A stretch of 64,000 bases of DNA from Euglena gracilis (lineage: Eukaryota; Euglenida; Euglenophyceae; Euglenales), in the NCBI GenBank assembly GCA_039621445.1, contig CP154954.1:69320670-69384669 (forward strand), written 5' to 3'. The position numbers and the translations under genes were made by a program. This document shows, in pieces, positions 52,366 to 63,857 of this stretch. Positions within the stretch are counted from its first letter, which is position 1, and every line of letters begins with the position of its first letter. Under the pieces are notes generated by a model. It was given only the letters and a program-made list of their open reading frames with translations. It had not been told where the DNA came from and did not search any database.

Positions 52366-52600
52366 GCCACGGACTGACGAGTGCTGCCGCGCACTATCCC
52401 TTCTGCAGCTGCTGCTGTGACTTCCCTTCCCCACAGGCAGCTTGGAAGTTTTTGCAGTTCTTCTTGAAGCAGAGTTTTAATTCATTTTCATGGAACCTTT
52501 GGCATCGTGCTGATTTGAATTTCTTGTGAGTTGAACTCGAGGCGTGTGAATTCTCCTTGGAAGTTTGAAGGGAAGTTCGCACAATGTCGTAAAAGTTTGT
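52366..52600 (-). pseudogene. E5B 5' remainder (gag N-terminus) beyond E6
   Basis: The minus strand reads CFKKNCKNFQ and KSQQQLQKG, matching the E7 gag N-terminus (NFKKNFKEL, TQQQLQKLEG). The plus strand starts gccacggactgacg, contiguous in E1 and E7 with the sequence left of E6. A TAG follows QLQKG, so the gag was already broken. No left ITR of E5 is visible further on. Confidence 0.7.
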
Positions 52601-53784
52601 GACGTTTAGGAAAGCAATTCCAAAGTTGTGAGTCTTTCGAAGGGGGCTTGGTTCCAATCGGCTTGAACAGGAAAGAAAACAAAAGCAGAAAAAACAAACC
52701 AAACTTAAATCACAAAGGTATAATGAAGGGCACAATTGGAAGCAGGAGCACGAAACGACCGGCAACAATCTGCCACGACCCCCCCCATCCCGAAACAACA
52801 CCCCCCGTGCCCCACGGACACGACTCTCGGTGATCGTAAAAGAAATAAAAACAAAAAGGGCAAGCCTGGGGGGTTAACGCTCGGGGCATTCAAAGACAAT
52901 GGTGGCCTATTGGTGCGGGGTTAAAGTGGGGAAAAAAACAAAACAAACCCGGCCCGGATCCCACAATGGGCTTTTGGCCTCGGTGAGCCCCCATCCGTCC
53001 CCGCTTTACAGGAAATGAGATCGAAAACTGGCTTCGCAGGACAGACATCAACACGGCCCCCTTTTCCCCGAGAGAGCATGCCATGCTCGCAGGATTCCGC
53101 GTATGGGGGGGGCTCTGCTGGCAATTTGGTGCCAAAAGGCACTAATTGCCAACCCCGTTCGGGCATTCTGCCCACTTGTGCGTCAGACTCCGCGGAAGAG
53201 GAGGGGTCCGTAGCCCCGTTGTAGGGTTATGTTGTGCCGCAAATGCGGCTCTTGAAAGGGTGGGTTCGCGAATGCGGGTTGAGTCTGTAGACGGGGGGGG
53301 GTACCGCGGAAGCGGCTTGGCTCCGAAGACCCTTGGAGGGGGGGTCCGCCAAAAAACCCATGAAAACAATCCCGAAAGCAACCTCGACCTGACTTTTAAA
53401 AATGTGAATCGGGGCCTTCAGCTGTTGGTCCAAACCGGCTGGCACCCAGAGCCTCAAAAAAAAACAGCCCAAATCCAGCCAAGGAAAAAAATTAAAACAA
53501 AAGGTGAAGGCAAATTTCAAAAACAGCTTCGGAGGTTCAAAAAAACACAAACTTCTAAAAAGAACCTTGGCCACATTGACCCCGATGTTCCCCCACTCAT
53601 CCATTTCCCCGCCTTTAAAACAGGGTTGTTTTTTGTGACAATCTCCGTCAGCACCCTTGTTCCTCTGCTTTCCCCTCCCGACACTCATGCGACATTGATG
53701 GAATGATCGTGTAAAAAAACATATGGTTGGAAATGGATGCTGTTGGGGGTTCTGTCCCATACCATGGCCTAGAGGTTTAAATTT
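52601..53784. other. No gene recognised
   Basis: Mixed sequence. A 186-codon plus frame (53146-53706) and minus frames over the same stretch look like shadows of one another. Lysine-rich and C-rich patches are present. The left end of E5 was expected near 53.1 kb but is not found. Confidence 0.5.
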
Positions 53785-53836
53785 GACCATTCGGGCTCCG
53801 CACTGCGAGATGGTGAGGTCCTGCTTTCCTTGCTTT
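53785..53836 (+). repeat. Isolated family 2 left terminus fragment
   Basis: gaccattcgggctccgcac to ggtcctgctttccttgc, then a short tandem repeat of ctttccttgc and unrelated DNA. It is in plus orientation, so it is not the missing end of E5. Confidence 0.8.
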
Positions 53837-54835
53837 CCTTGCTAAAAAAACTCTTAAAAAATGTCTCCCATGGCCTCGTGCTGCCTCAACCTTTGGATAA
53901 TCAGTACAAAGGCTTCTGAGCTCTTTTGATCTTTCGAGAGTTTTGACATTGCGTTCACCTTCGCAAGCAATACGCTGAACAAGGAGAATTAGAAATATAA
54001 ATTTATATATAAATATATCAAATATAAATGCACAAGTGCTATCAAACGCACCAGTCTTCACGGAAGGCAGACAGGAGGCGGGTGGGGGTGGCGGGCGGGC
54101 GGGCTGACAGGGTTCGTATCGCGGCCAAGAGGATTCAGGGGATCACCCCAGTTGCACACTCTTCACCAGGATGACGCTCTCCAGGTCAGACCCTCGCCAA
54201 AACGACGGAGACAAGCAGGTGGGGGGAAAGGAAGCTAACTGAATTTGGCCGAGTGGGGGCCCTGGAGTGGCCCTGGAGTGCCTGGGCAGGCGTACGCTAC
54301 CCGCCCCCCCCCCCCCTGTGGGCCAAAAACTGCCCAAAACGGGGTTTTTCAGGCCTTCTGGCGCAGGAGTGCCCTTCCCCCAGGGAGGGCCTTGGAGTGC
54401 CTGTCCGGGAGGGAGGAACGGAAACTGAGAACTCTTCATCCATTACTTCACCCCCAAAACTCGAAAAGCCCAAAGAAGCGTTGGGACTTCCCCATAACAT
54501 ACGACTGCCCACACCGAAACAATTATCCGATTATCCACTCGAGGTCGTAAACCTGCTGAGGGCACAAGCTGGTTGTCCACTGACTGACTCGCATTTGAAA
54601 ATTGATATATTTCGCATTCTGGTGTGTCCTGGACCACCCCACCACCAGTCACCATGAGCGCCGAAGCACGCGAGAAAGCCCTTCGGACGATGGGAACGCG
54701 GCAGAGGAGGGCCTGCATGGAAGTCATCCCGTAATCTCTTGCCATCCTGAGGGCCGACCGCACGGCTGTGCTCCTGTTCGGCACATAAGAACTGAGTTCA
54801 GGGTCGTTTGTTTATTCTCTAGGAGAGCAGAAATG
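53837..54835. other. No gene recognised
   Basis: Includes an AT-rich patch (atatataaatatatc near 54003) and a 14-C run near 54303. Short frames only. Confidence 0.5.
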
Positions 54836-54849
54836 TGTATATATATATA

Positions 54850-54887
<38 letters not shown>

Positions 54888-54953
54888 CCTCTCTATATAT
54901 ATATATATATATATATATTTTTATCGAATATATATATATATATATATATATAA
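54836..54953. repeat. AT dinucleotide microsatellite
   Basis: About 118 bp of (TA)n with short interruptions (tacatacata, tctcta, tttttatcga). Tyrosine/isoleucine 'proteins' read here are artefacts. Confidence 0.97.
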
Positions 54954-57900
54954 TTACAGTGTTTGGGAGGTGCATTCATCTGGTGGGATCTGGATGGTTG
55001 GTCAAACTGGGGGGGGGTTGTACCGGGAATCCCTGAAGCCGATGGGTGGTATGGGTGGTGGGGGGGTTGCCCCCGCCACGGGTGGTGGCTCCCATACCCC
55101 ATAACCAGGACTTCCCGCACAGATCTGGGAGGGGGTGCCAGATTTGGGGGTCAATTTGGGGGTCAAAAACTTTTGATGCTTTGCACAGAAAGTAGAGAAA
55201 AACTGGGGCACCCACACTGCCCGACCACGCCCCCCCCCCCCCGGAGGGCGGGACCCACCCACCCATCCCTACCCCTTGATCCCCGCACCAAACATTAGGG
55301 GAAGAGTTCTGAAAAGGTTGCTGGCTGACCCCCCCCCCCCAGACCGATCACCAGGCTTCTCTTCAATGCCTGCAACCTGCAGTCACCAGTTTACCTCCCC
55401 TCTATTATTATTTGCCCATTTGTTTGGCCTCAAGGCCCAAACAATCGGCCACAATTTGGTTGCATCCCCTGCAAGCTCCAGTTTTTTTTTTCCGCCCCTT
55501 GAGGACCCCCCTGAGGCCTGAGCATGGCTGGAACTGGGCCCAACCCAGTGGTCAATCGGGTGCAATCGAGACGGTAAAGCTGCAAAAAATTGCAACTGCC
55601 CAAAAATGATCAAAATCAAAAATGGCCATTAGCTGGCTGGGGCTGGGCGATGTTCTTCCATGAAGCCAGTTCGACATTCCCCTTTGAGGGGCAACACAGC
55701 ACAGCCCCACCCTCCAGCATCTGACCTTTGTAGTAGAAAACCAGTGGCTCGGTCACTGACCTCCTCCGCTTCCTGGATGACACCGACGCAACTCCACTCA
55801 AAGCAGAACCCTTGGACATTTGTGGGCAGGTCGGTTTGACAAACCCCAGCGGGGGAGGGAAACCTCGGAGTGCCCCGGACTGCCTGCCTGGTCGTGGGTT
55901 TCCTTGGTTTCCGTGTGAGGGGGGGGGGGGAAACAAAGTCTCGAAAATCGCGATGCAAATAAATGCAAAAAAAAAACGCACAAAAACACGAAAAAACCAA
56001 AATTTTGCCAAAAATAAAAAAACACACAAGAAAACACAAAAGAAACGTCTTTGCACCGGCGTGCACTGGACCGAGCTCCCAAGAACTTTTGGCATATTTG
56101 CCCTAACCCTCTCCGGAACCAAAGGGAGGGGTGAGAATTGACACCCAAAATAAACCCGGAACTACCAATTGATTGTGTGACAGTGCATGACAACAGAGGG
56201 GAGAATTGGGTTCTACCCCCCGCAAGAATGGTCACCTGGCAGGGGGGCCCGTGCCAGGCTCTGACAATAGGGCTACGGCATCCCTCTGTCACGTGGCACA
56301 CAGCATGGGGGAGACGCCAGGGCAGTGGGGTGGGCCTGCCGGTAGCTGTCCATCACGTGCAGGAGATTTGTGGACACCTCCAGGGAACAGGAGGATCCGG
56401 TCGGCTGCCTGGCTGGTCAGCGTTACCCGAAACTTTTTTAAACCTTTCAAAAAAAAAGTCGAATCCCATCAAAAAGACACCATCTCAGGCGGTCGACTGC
56501 ACACTTAGCTCACAAAATTGAACCCGCCTTGCGCAATCGCTCAATCCAAAACGTTTGCAAATTTATGGCTTTTTTGGGGTCGTTTCGGGCCCTGCTTTTT
56601 TGGATGAAAACACGTGTTGCAAAACCCACAAAGCTCATAACTATCGCATTTGTAGGTTCAATTCAAATTGCAAAAGCAGCATTGGACAATTCCGAAAAAA
56701 AAAGTGTCAATCTGCGGACTTGAGGTCTTACATGTTCTGCCACCTGGGAGCAGGCACAGCTCTGAAGAGCATCCACCCGGTGATCACAGCTACCAGAATG
56801 GCCACTTTCGGAAACAAAATGCCGGGTTCGAGAGTGTCTGGAAATATGCCGCCCTTTGGTTGCCTGCCAGAAGGTTCGAGTTCGTGACACAATTGCAAGG
56901 TTGAGGAACACCGGGTGCAAACACAAATAAATGAAGGGTTGCGGTTGAACGTGCAGTTTCCAGCTGCGGTTGAACGGCAACCCAAAGAGGCTTAAATCCT
57001 CAGTCGTTGGAGTTTGAGTGACACAGTTGGGACCTGTTTTCGCACACCGGATTACGTCTGTTGCGCTGTTGGAAAAGACATGAAAATGCGGTGCCCGACA
57101 AAAGGGCTGCGATGGTCATTTTTTTCCCGGCCGTGAGACTTCGAAACGTGGCTCTTGTTTAATGGCGGGAGGGAAGATATGTAACAGGATTTGAAATGCC
57201 TGTCAGAGGCATTTTAACGTGGTAATTGGAATACGTGTGTACCTCTAAGAGGCGAAATATTGCTTTAGCTGTTGGTGCGGATAAAATGAAATGAATCACA
57301 CAATTGCTCACGAGGGGTATTTCTTTGAGGCGCCTTAAAAAACCTGAAAAACCCTTAAAAATGATTTAACAGTTTTGCCAAAATGCCTTAAAAATCTTAA
57401 AAATTTTACTCTGGGAAAATTTTCGAAATTCGAGCAAAAGAAAAGTTGCCAAATCTGGGCAAAAACAAGCCAACTCCGGGGGAAAAAAAATGTTTTCTGT
57501 CATCGCTGGAACACTGTCTGTCCGAAAAAATGGGTGTTTTGACATTTTTAATTTTGGACCCGCATTCATGCCCACATGGCTCTTTGACTGCCAATTGAGA
57601 AATTGACGCCTCAAAAATTTGAAAATGCGATCACTTGTGTCATTGTGCAAATAAAGTTTGAAATAATTTCCATTGCTCATTTCCCAGGCAATTCTTCATT
57701 TCCTATGGCCCCTGGGATAAAAGAAAACGTGTTGACTTTATGCACTCTGCACCTCGGTTCAAGCAAAGTGACCTGTTTGTTTGTTTGTTCTTTATTGCTC
57801 ACCATGTTTGCCTGAACGCCTGTCCCCCACTGTAGTCACCCGCAACAGATCTGCCAACAAACAGACTGAGTTACCTGTGCGGCTTGATTTCCCCTGAAAT

Positions 57901-58330
57901 GACGGGAAGCATTGCTCACCACACCTGAGCATTTCGGAAACTGTTTACCGAAAAATTAGAGGGGGGTCTTCAACCCAGCGGAACAAAACGTGCTTGGTTG
58001 GCTGGATGGCTCTAGAAAGCCCCTGATTGCACGGAGGAGGGGGACGTGGGTGAAGATGGGTCGGCGGTGCACCTCGTTTCCAAACACGAAGAACGCCTCG
58101 ACCTGCGCGACTGGGAGGGGGGGCAGGGGGGGAGGTTGGCCGGTGTTGACCAGAGAGATTCAGCCACCCGCAAGGCACCAGGCTCCTCCTAAAAAAAATG
58201 CGACCACAGGAAAAAAGAAAAAAACCACAACAAGAAACATAAAAACGGCGAAAATAAAAAAATGGGAAAAGCAAAAAAAATGAATGCAATTTTTGAAAAA
58301 ATATGAAAATAAAAATTTCAGAATTTTCGG
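54954..58330. other. No gene recognised; several C/G runs
   Basis: Includes C runs near 55225 and 55330, an A-rich stretch near 55960-56050 and scattered frames under 170 codons. A short frame at 56720-56880 (FCHLGAGTALKS) and one on the minus strand near 55700 (VFYYKGQMLEGG) look mildly protein-like and could be exon relics; neither resembles a family I can name. Confidence 0.4.
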
Positions 58331-58395
58331 ATTGCGCGAACATCCAGGACATTGCGCGAACATCCATTTTCACCACCAGTCAATGGTGGTGAAAA
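58331..58395. repeat. 20-bp tandem pair followed by a perfect hairpin
   Basis: attgcgcgaacatcca occurs at 58331 and 58351. Right after it, ttttcaccacca (58367-58378) and tggtggtgaaaa (58384-58395) form a perfect 12-bp stem with loop gtcaa. It lacks a following T run, so a pol III terminator role is not implied. Confidence 0.85.
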
Positions 58396-59925
58396 ACATC
58401 CCTGTGTGTGGTGTTTTGGGGGAAAAAACAAAAAAACATGGGAGCAAACCTTCCAACCGTTACCATATGATATGCTGCAGCCCACATTTGAAGATACACA
58501 ACACGCAAGACTGTGAAATTCACTGCTTTGATGGCAAGAGAATCTGATCATCACGACACTGAGCAAAAGCAAAACAAACAAACGCCTGTAGCCTAAGAGA
58601 AGCAAAAAAAAAAGACTTTCGAGTCTTTCGAGTCTTGCAAACATGCACTGAGTAGAACCACCTTCATCTCTCAACTCAAAGGAGAATTGGTCGTCAGGGT
58701 GGGGCCCTGAAATGCCAGGCGACACACGCCGGCTGCCGGCAGCTCTGCAAAATGGCACGCACAAGGGATGATGGGCTGACTGTGGCTGATGGTGAGGAGA
58801 AGCACAGCCACACTGACCCACCCCCCAAATCCTGTGTGTTACGAACCGTCATTCCTTTCTGTGACATATTTCACGTTTTGATCCTTTCCAGGAAAACAAG
58901 CAAACTTCGGGCGTGGTGTTGGTGATGGTCGGAGGGCTGTGCCACGCCTGCCTGGACCCTCTCTCCCCAACCTCCTAAAATACCATATTTCTCACTGACT
59001 CTGCTTTGGCCGGGGGGCTTTTCAATTCCAAAAAAAAGTTGCAGTCAATGACTTCCGGTCCACCAAAAATAGAAGCGAAAAATTCGTCACATTTCAAATA
59101 GAAAAAAAAGGCAGGAAAAAAAGCGAACCCAGCACTCCAACAGCCCAACTGCCCAAAATCACGACGGTTGGTTTCAATTTTACACACTCACACACTCACA
59201 TTTCACAAGCAAGAATGGAGCCTCCAACCTTTGAAAAATTCGTAAAACCACCTCATTTCATGCTTTGAACCAACATATGCATCCCTCGCAGAGGACAAAA
59301 GTTGTTGTCTTTGAATCGTTTGCTAAGGATTCCGGTGTTGTGGCAGCCTCAATCAGAGCAAATTTTGGGCTTGCTTCATACATCGGATTTCCTCTGTTGG
59401 GAATCCCGACCAGGTCAATGCTGGATCCCCCATGGGGATCCAGTCCTAAGAAGCATAAAAAAAAAACCACCTGGAAAGAAATTACGCCTCAAACGCAGGT
59501 CTTTGTTCTCTTAAAAATAATTGATTGTCTGGATTTTAAAATATGCCTTCAAAAAAAAACAACCCATATTGACATCATTTTTGGCATTTTTGAAGAATTG
59601 CGGATGTTGCAGGCAACAACTGAAATGATCATGAAAACTAGGAACTTCAAAACATAAAGACGCCCAACAAGATCCCCTCCACTGAGAGGAGAAGATTGCA
59701 GAATGGAACTGCGGAAATCATGGGGAATCACAAAGGTCAAATCTCCCCCTGGCTATGTATATGGAATTTGTTCAAAGACAAAATGCTGGTTGCAGGTTTT
59801 GGTTGGTGAAAACATGCTGCATGAAGCAGTGCACATGCACACACAGCCTCCCATCATCAGCCCCTCGCTCTCTCCCTCAGCCCAACAGTCCTCCCAACCT
59901 TTAAAAACAAATGCATTATCTCGAG
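58396..59925. other. No gene recognised
   Basis: A 130-codon plus frame from TTG 59265 (an ATG follows at 59278) to 59657 and a minus frame over the same bases both read like protein, so neither can be called. No DIRS sequence seen. Confidence 0.4.
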
Positions 59926-59927
59926 GC

Positions 59928-60060
59928 ATGGGGGCGGTTGGCACATTTGGATGGGGCAGTGAGGCGCACACCGTTGGGGGTGGGGGACGTGGCAGCCTTG
60001 GGATGGAGACTGGCGGTGGAGAGGACGGTACGGTGGCTGGTCGGCGCTGGCATGCCTGTC
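59928..60060 (+). repeat. Dispersed GC-rich repeat, copy 1
   Basis: gttggcacatttggatgggg, gaggcgcacaccg, gacgtggcagccttggg and gtcggcgctggcatgcc line up in order with copy 3 at 62964-63120. Nature unknown; no pol III boxes seen. Confidence 0.6.
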
Positions 60061-61485
60061 CGGGGTGGGGGGGACGGAGAGGGGGGATTGGGTCGCCAAT
60101 TTGACAAAAAAAATTGTGAGTGCAAGTCAGACCCCTAGGACCTCTCGCTGAGTATCAGAAAAGATGGAAAAGGACGGGGGGGGGCAAGAACCAGGGGGTG
60201 ATGCCTGGACAAGCAGGAAAAGAAATGACTTAAAAAAAAACAGCCGGCATTTCGCGCCAGAAAGGACAAACTTTTTGGGGGTCCACTGTTGAACTTACAG
60301 GCATATGGATGAAAAATCAACGATAATCTCACCTAATCTCACCTATTTGGCCTATTTGGGATTTGGAAGGAAGGTCCTTGGGAAGGAAGGAAGTCCTTGG
60401 AAAGAAGGAAAATTTTCTCTTACAGGCCCACAGGCCCACACAAAAATAAGCCTCCATGAGAAGCTGATCTTTAAAAAGATGGGCTAGGACTGGGGGTGGT
60501 GCTTACAAGAACCAATCGAGGAATCCTGAACAAAATTACTCCAGTGAGGCTGTTAAAAATATTCAGCATTTTCACATGGGTGGGTTCATGAGAAAAAGGG
60601 GTAAATTTAAAATTTAAACAATATAAAAAATGGGTTCCACCCCCCCCCCCTCGTATCGACACGTCCCAGATGTGCTTTTATTGAACGGCTTTGAGTCAGA
60701 AAATTTTTGAGGGCCTGTGTCAAAAACTTACAAATGCTGCTTCGCATGTTCCTTCCGACTTCGCAGAGCAATGGGGTGCAGGTGTTGTGAAACAAAAAAA
60801 GCATGGCCGGGGGTGATTTCTTTCATGAAAGGTTTCGGTTCTGTAACATTGTGAAACACGTTGCATTTCTTCGCTCGAATAGGAAATGAAGAAGCATCAG
60901 CAAAATGCCATTCTGAAAGCCCTTTTGCCACCCTGCCATTTTCTTGATACCTGCAAACAAAGCAGGACATTATGCGGAAGTGATGTTGCATGAAATAACA
61001 TTACAGCATTACCGTCCCCCGAGATGTGTGCCTTGCACGGGTGGTGACAGGCGGGGCGAAATTTGCTGCTGGTCTGTGCCATGTCTCCCTTGTGAACATG
61101 ACCACCTTGGAACAGAGGCAGAGATGGTTTCCACTGGCAGTCCAGGACAGATACCCCACCTGACATTATGTGCAGCCTGCCATCGTCAGCCCCCCATCCA
61201 AATGTCAGCCCCTCCTCTACCCCATCTCCCTTGTTTGCTTTCACGCGGAGGCTGCAGCATAATAATACGGCATGTAATGTTTATATATAATGTTTATACG
61301 GCATATAATGTTTGGCTGCATGTATAATAATGAGTCAAAATGTCTTGAATATACAACCCAAGGGGTTGCCTGTGGTGGAAAAGTTGCACAGGTCGAATTT
61401 GATGGTGTCAAATTCAGCAGGTATCGTTCAAATGAACCTGAAAGATGGTCCCTGGACACACTTCCATGGTTCGCACGGGGAGTGT
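60061..61485. other. No gene recognised
   Basis: Contains small repeats of ggcatataatgttt near 61270-61310 and a 10-C run near 60640. A plus frame (61290-61868) includes EFDGVKFSRYRSNEPERW, which looks protein-like but is unassigned. Confidence 0.4.
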
Positions 61486-61770
61486 TGGCACGTTGGATGG
61501 GATGGGGTCCGGACAGTGAGGCTTTTATCAATCAAGTCCGGTCACACTCAGTCATGCACAGAACCCCACCCATGACACTTACGACAGTGACGGCCGGTCA
61601 TACCCTGTCACGTAAGGGTGGGGGGCAAAAAATAATAATATCAAAATTCTCGATCGTATGGCAAATATCGCAGGGGTGGTGTGTACCAGTCAGGGCAGGG
61701 GGCGTGGCGGCCTTCAGACAGGGAGCGGCGGAGGGGCGGACGGGTCGGCAACCTAACGGCGCTGGCCCCC
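61486..61770 (+). repeat. Dispersed GC-rich repeat, copy 2, split
   Basis: Left half gttggcacgttggatggg at about 61492-61530; right half gcgtggcggccttcagacag to gtcggcaacc at about 61670-61760. About 135 bp of unrelated sequence lies between the halves. Confidence 0.55.
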
Positions 61771-61854
61771 CTGGGCAGGGTTGCACTTTCGCGATTTTTG
61801 GCATGAAAATTATTCTAACGAAAACCATAATACCACACAATCTCCGTGTGAAAA

Positions 61855-61940
61855 TAATTCATAATTGATTATCAATAAATAATATAAAATTATATTAAAT
61901 TATTATTATTAAATTAAATCAATAATTAAAATTAAGCGAG
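61855..61940. repeat. AT-rich tract
   Basis: About 85 bp of taat, attatt and aaat words, nearly free of G and C. Confidence 0.85.
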
Positions 61941-62049
61941 ATGGGGTGGAGGAACGGCAAAAGGGCCAAATGGACTTGTTTTTCGTCCCGTGCCTTCCTG
62001 TGAAAGCGTTGATGGTTTATCCACGAGAGACCCTACCCAAAACAATAAA

Positions 62050-62660
62050 CGGCCTCCCATACAGGGCGTAGGTTAAAGCCCCCCCCGGGGGGCCACCTCC
62101 GAGGCGGGAAAATTTGGGGGGGGGGAAAAAGGCTGCTGGCGGCCCCCCCCCCCCCCCCCCCCCCCGATAGGGGTCCCCCCAAAGGCTATTGCTTAAAGAC
62201 CCCGGGGGGGGGGTACTGGCTGGCCATTTGCTAGACACTGGAAAAAATGGACTGGCTAGACCCCCCCTCCCCCGGGGGGGTCCGGGGTTCCCCCGACTGG
62301 GAAAATTTTTTTTCCTCCGGCGCTGTGCGCCGAGGTGGAAATGGGGGTTTAACACATTTTTGGCTGATTCTGTTCAAAAAAAAACCCAAAAAGGCCAAAA
62401 AATGGGAATTTTTGGGCAGCTTCGGGGGCCAAAAAAAAATTTGGCGCTTCGCACCGGTCACTGGAAAAAAATTTTCCACTAGCTAGCCCTGCTAGTGGAC
62501 CCCCCCCATAAGGGGGGGGCCACTAGAATTTCCACTAGCCAAATTTGGACTAGCTGCAGTCCAGCCCCCCCCCCCCCCAGGGGGGTACTGCGAACCCTTA
62601 AGCAATAGACTGGTACCCCGGCTGGAAATGGGCCGGACTGGGGGTCGAACGGGGTGCCGA
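62050..62660. repeat. G/C homopolymer block with inverted arms
   Basis: It contains a run of about 23 C (62143-62165) and several runs of 7-14 G or C. ctattgctta at 62184 and its complement taagcaatag near 62600 form inverted arms, and gctagt/actagc words recur between 62470 and 62560. Possibly a degraded inverted-repeat element; coding is not supported. Confidence 0.5.
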
Positions 62661-62963
62661 AAAATCGAAAGTGCAAAAATGCCCCCAAAACTGCCAATTA
62701 TGCAAAAAGTGGATTTTTTTACCCAAAATTTGTCCTGGCCAGCCCAAATCTGACCGATTTTGGCCCATTTTGGTCCATTTTTTGCCCTCCCGAAATCCAA
62801 AAATCCGTTACTGTCCAGCCGCCCTTTGGGCGGCTGGAAAATAAAATAAATGTTCTTGATGGGGCTGGAAAAAGGCTGCCGGAGGTGAAGTCAAAATTTT
62901 CTTAACCTCCGCCCTGCCCCCATAGCCCCCCGCCCAAAATCAGCCAACCCAAAATGGAAGGCA
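62661..62963. other. No gene recognised
   Basis: A/C-rich sequence with short frames only. Confidence 0.5.
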
Positions 62964-63120
62964 CACATGTCGGGGGACGGGGGGTGTTGACACGTTGCAT
63001 GGGACGGGGAACTGGAGGGTGAGATGCGCACCGCTCAGGGCGCACGACATGATGGCCTTCAGAGGGGGAGCGGCGGAATGGTGAACGGCTGGGCGACCGG
63101 GCGGCGCTGGCACGCCTAGG
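62964..63120 (+). repeat. Dispersed GC-rich repeat, copy 3
   Basis: gttgacacgttgcatggg, gatgcgcaccgctcagggc, gatggccttcagaggggg and ggcggcgctggcacgcc, in the same order as copy 1. A partial fourth copy (cgcggccctcggaaggg) reaches the window edge at 63970-64000. Confidence 0.6.
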
Positions 63121-63526
63121 CACCCCAAACACGCGAGAACTCGCAGCTGTGTTGTAATGCAGTTGGGATTATTTTACCGTTTCTTCCTAAATTCTTATCC
63201 TAGATACACAAATCCATACCTCCTCCCCCCCCACGCCAAATGAACACTCAGGTTCACCTCTGTGATGAACGCGTTCTATCTTACAGCCTTCGCTGCGGAA
63301 AGTGAGTGTTGTGGTGCTGTACTCTTCTTAACCCTCCTTCTCCTCCAGGGGCGGATCCCTCCCCTCCCCAGGTCCCCCTGCATGCCGCGCTCCAGGATCT
63401 GTGTATTTTCTCCCCCATGCCTACTGAACCCCCTTGCCCAATGAGCAGGGGTGTCCGGACCTCCTTGTTTAGCACCTTTTTATGGCAACACTCATACCCA
63501 CATGGCCCATATCCAATGAACGTCTC
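63121..63526. other. No gene recognised
   Basis: Short frames on both strands; one C-rich patch near 63225. Nothing identifiable. Confidence 0.5.
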
Positions 63527-63857
63527 CCGTCCGGACCAGGCTTGTGCTTAGTCGGGTGCCTACCCCACGGAGGGGGGTGGGTGCTAGGGGCAGGCACCCC
63601 ATAGCACCCGATCCGACCCCCCCCCCCGGGGGGGCAGGATTTTTGGGGGTGTCTACCCCTAGCAGGCACCCCCCTCTGACCCCGGCGCCGAAGGCGCCGG
63701 GGGCCCGGAAAAGGCCATTTTCAATGAAAATTTTATGGGCCCCCCGCGGACCCCTATCCCCCCCCCGGTGGGGTTTGCCTGCTAGGGGCAGGCACCCTAT
63801 AGCACCCACCCACCCCCTTCCCCCCCCGGTTGGTAAGCACAAGCATGGTCCGGACGG
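63527..63857. mobile_element. 331-bp element with 24-bp terminal inverted repeats
   Basis: ccgtccggaccaggcttgtg begins at 63527 and its complement ends at 63857 (taagcacaagcatggtccgg on), with one mismatch over 24 bp. Inside, gctaggggcaggcaccc occurs twice in direct orientation (about 63574 and 63781), with a related inverted copy near 63655, plus C/G runs. Size and structure fit a MITE-like non-autonomous DNA transposon or a foldback. No target-site duplication is evident. Confidence 0.65.

Noticed and set aside
52383-52801. 135-codon minus frame as a new cysteine-rich protein
   Set aside because: Its C-terminal part is the broken gag N-terminus of E5; the remainder has no support.
54602-55104. 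Tyr/Ile-rich frames
   Set aside because: Translations of a TA microsatellite.
59265-59657. 130-codon frame as a host gene
   Set aside because: The opposite strand is equally open, there is no family resemblance, and no splice or promoter context could be established.
61290-61868. 192-codon frame as a host gene
   Set aside because: It runs through part of a dispersed repeat and AT-rich DNA; only a short middle piece looks protein-like.
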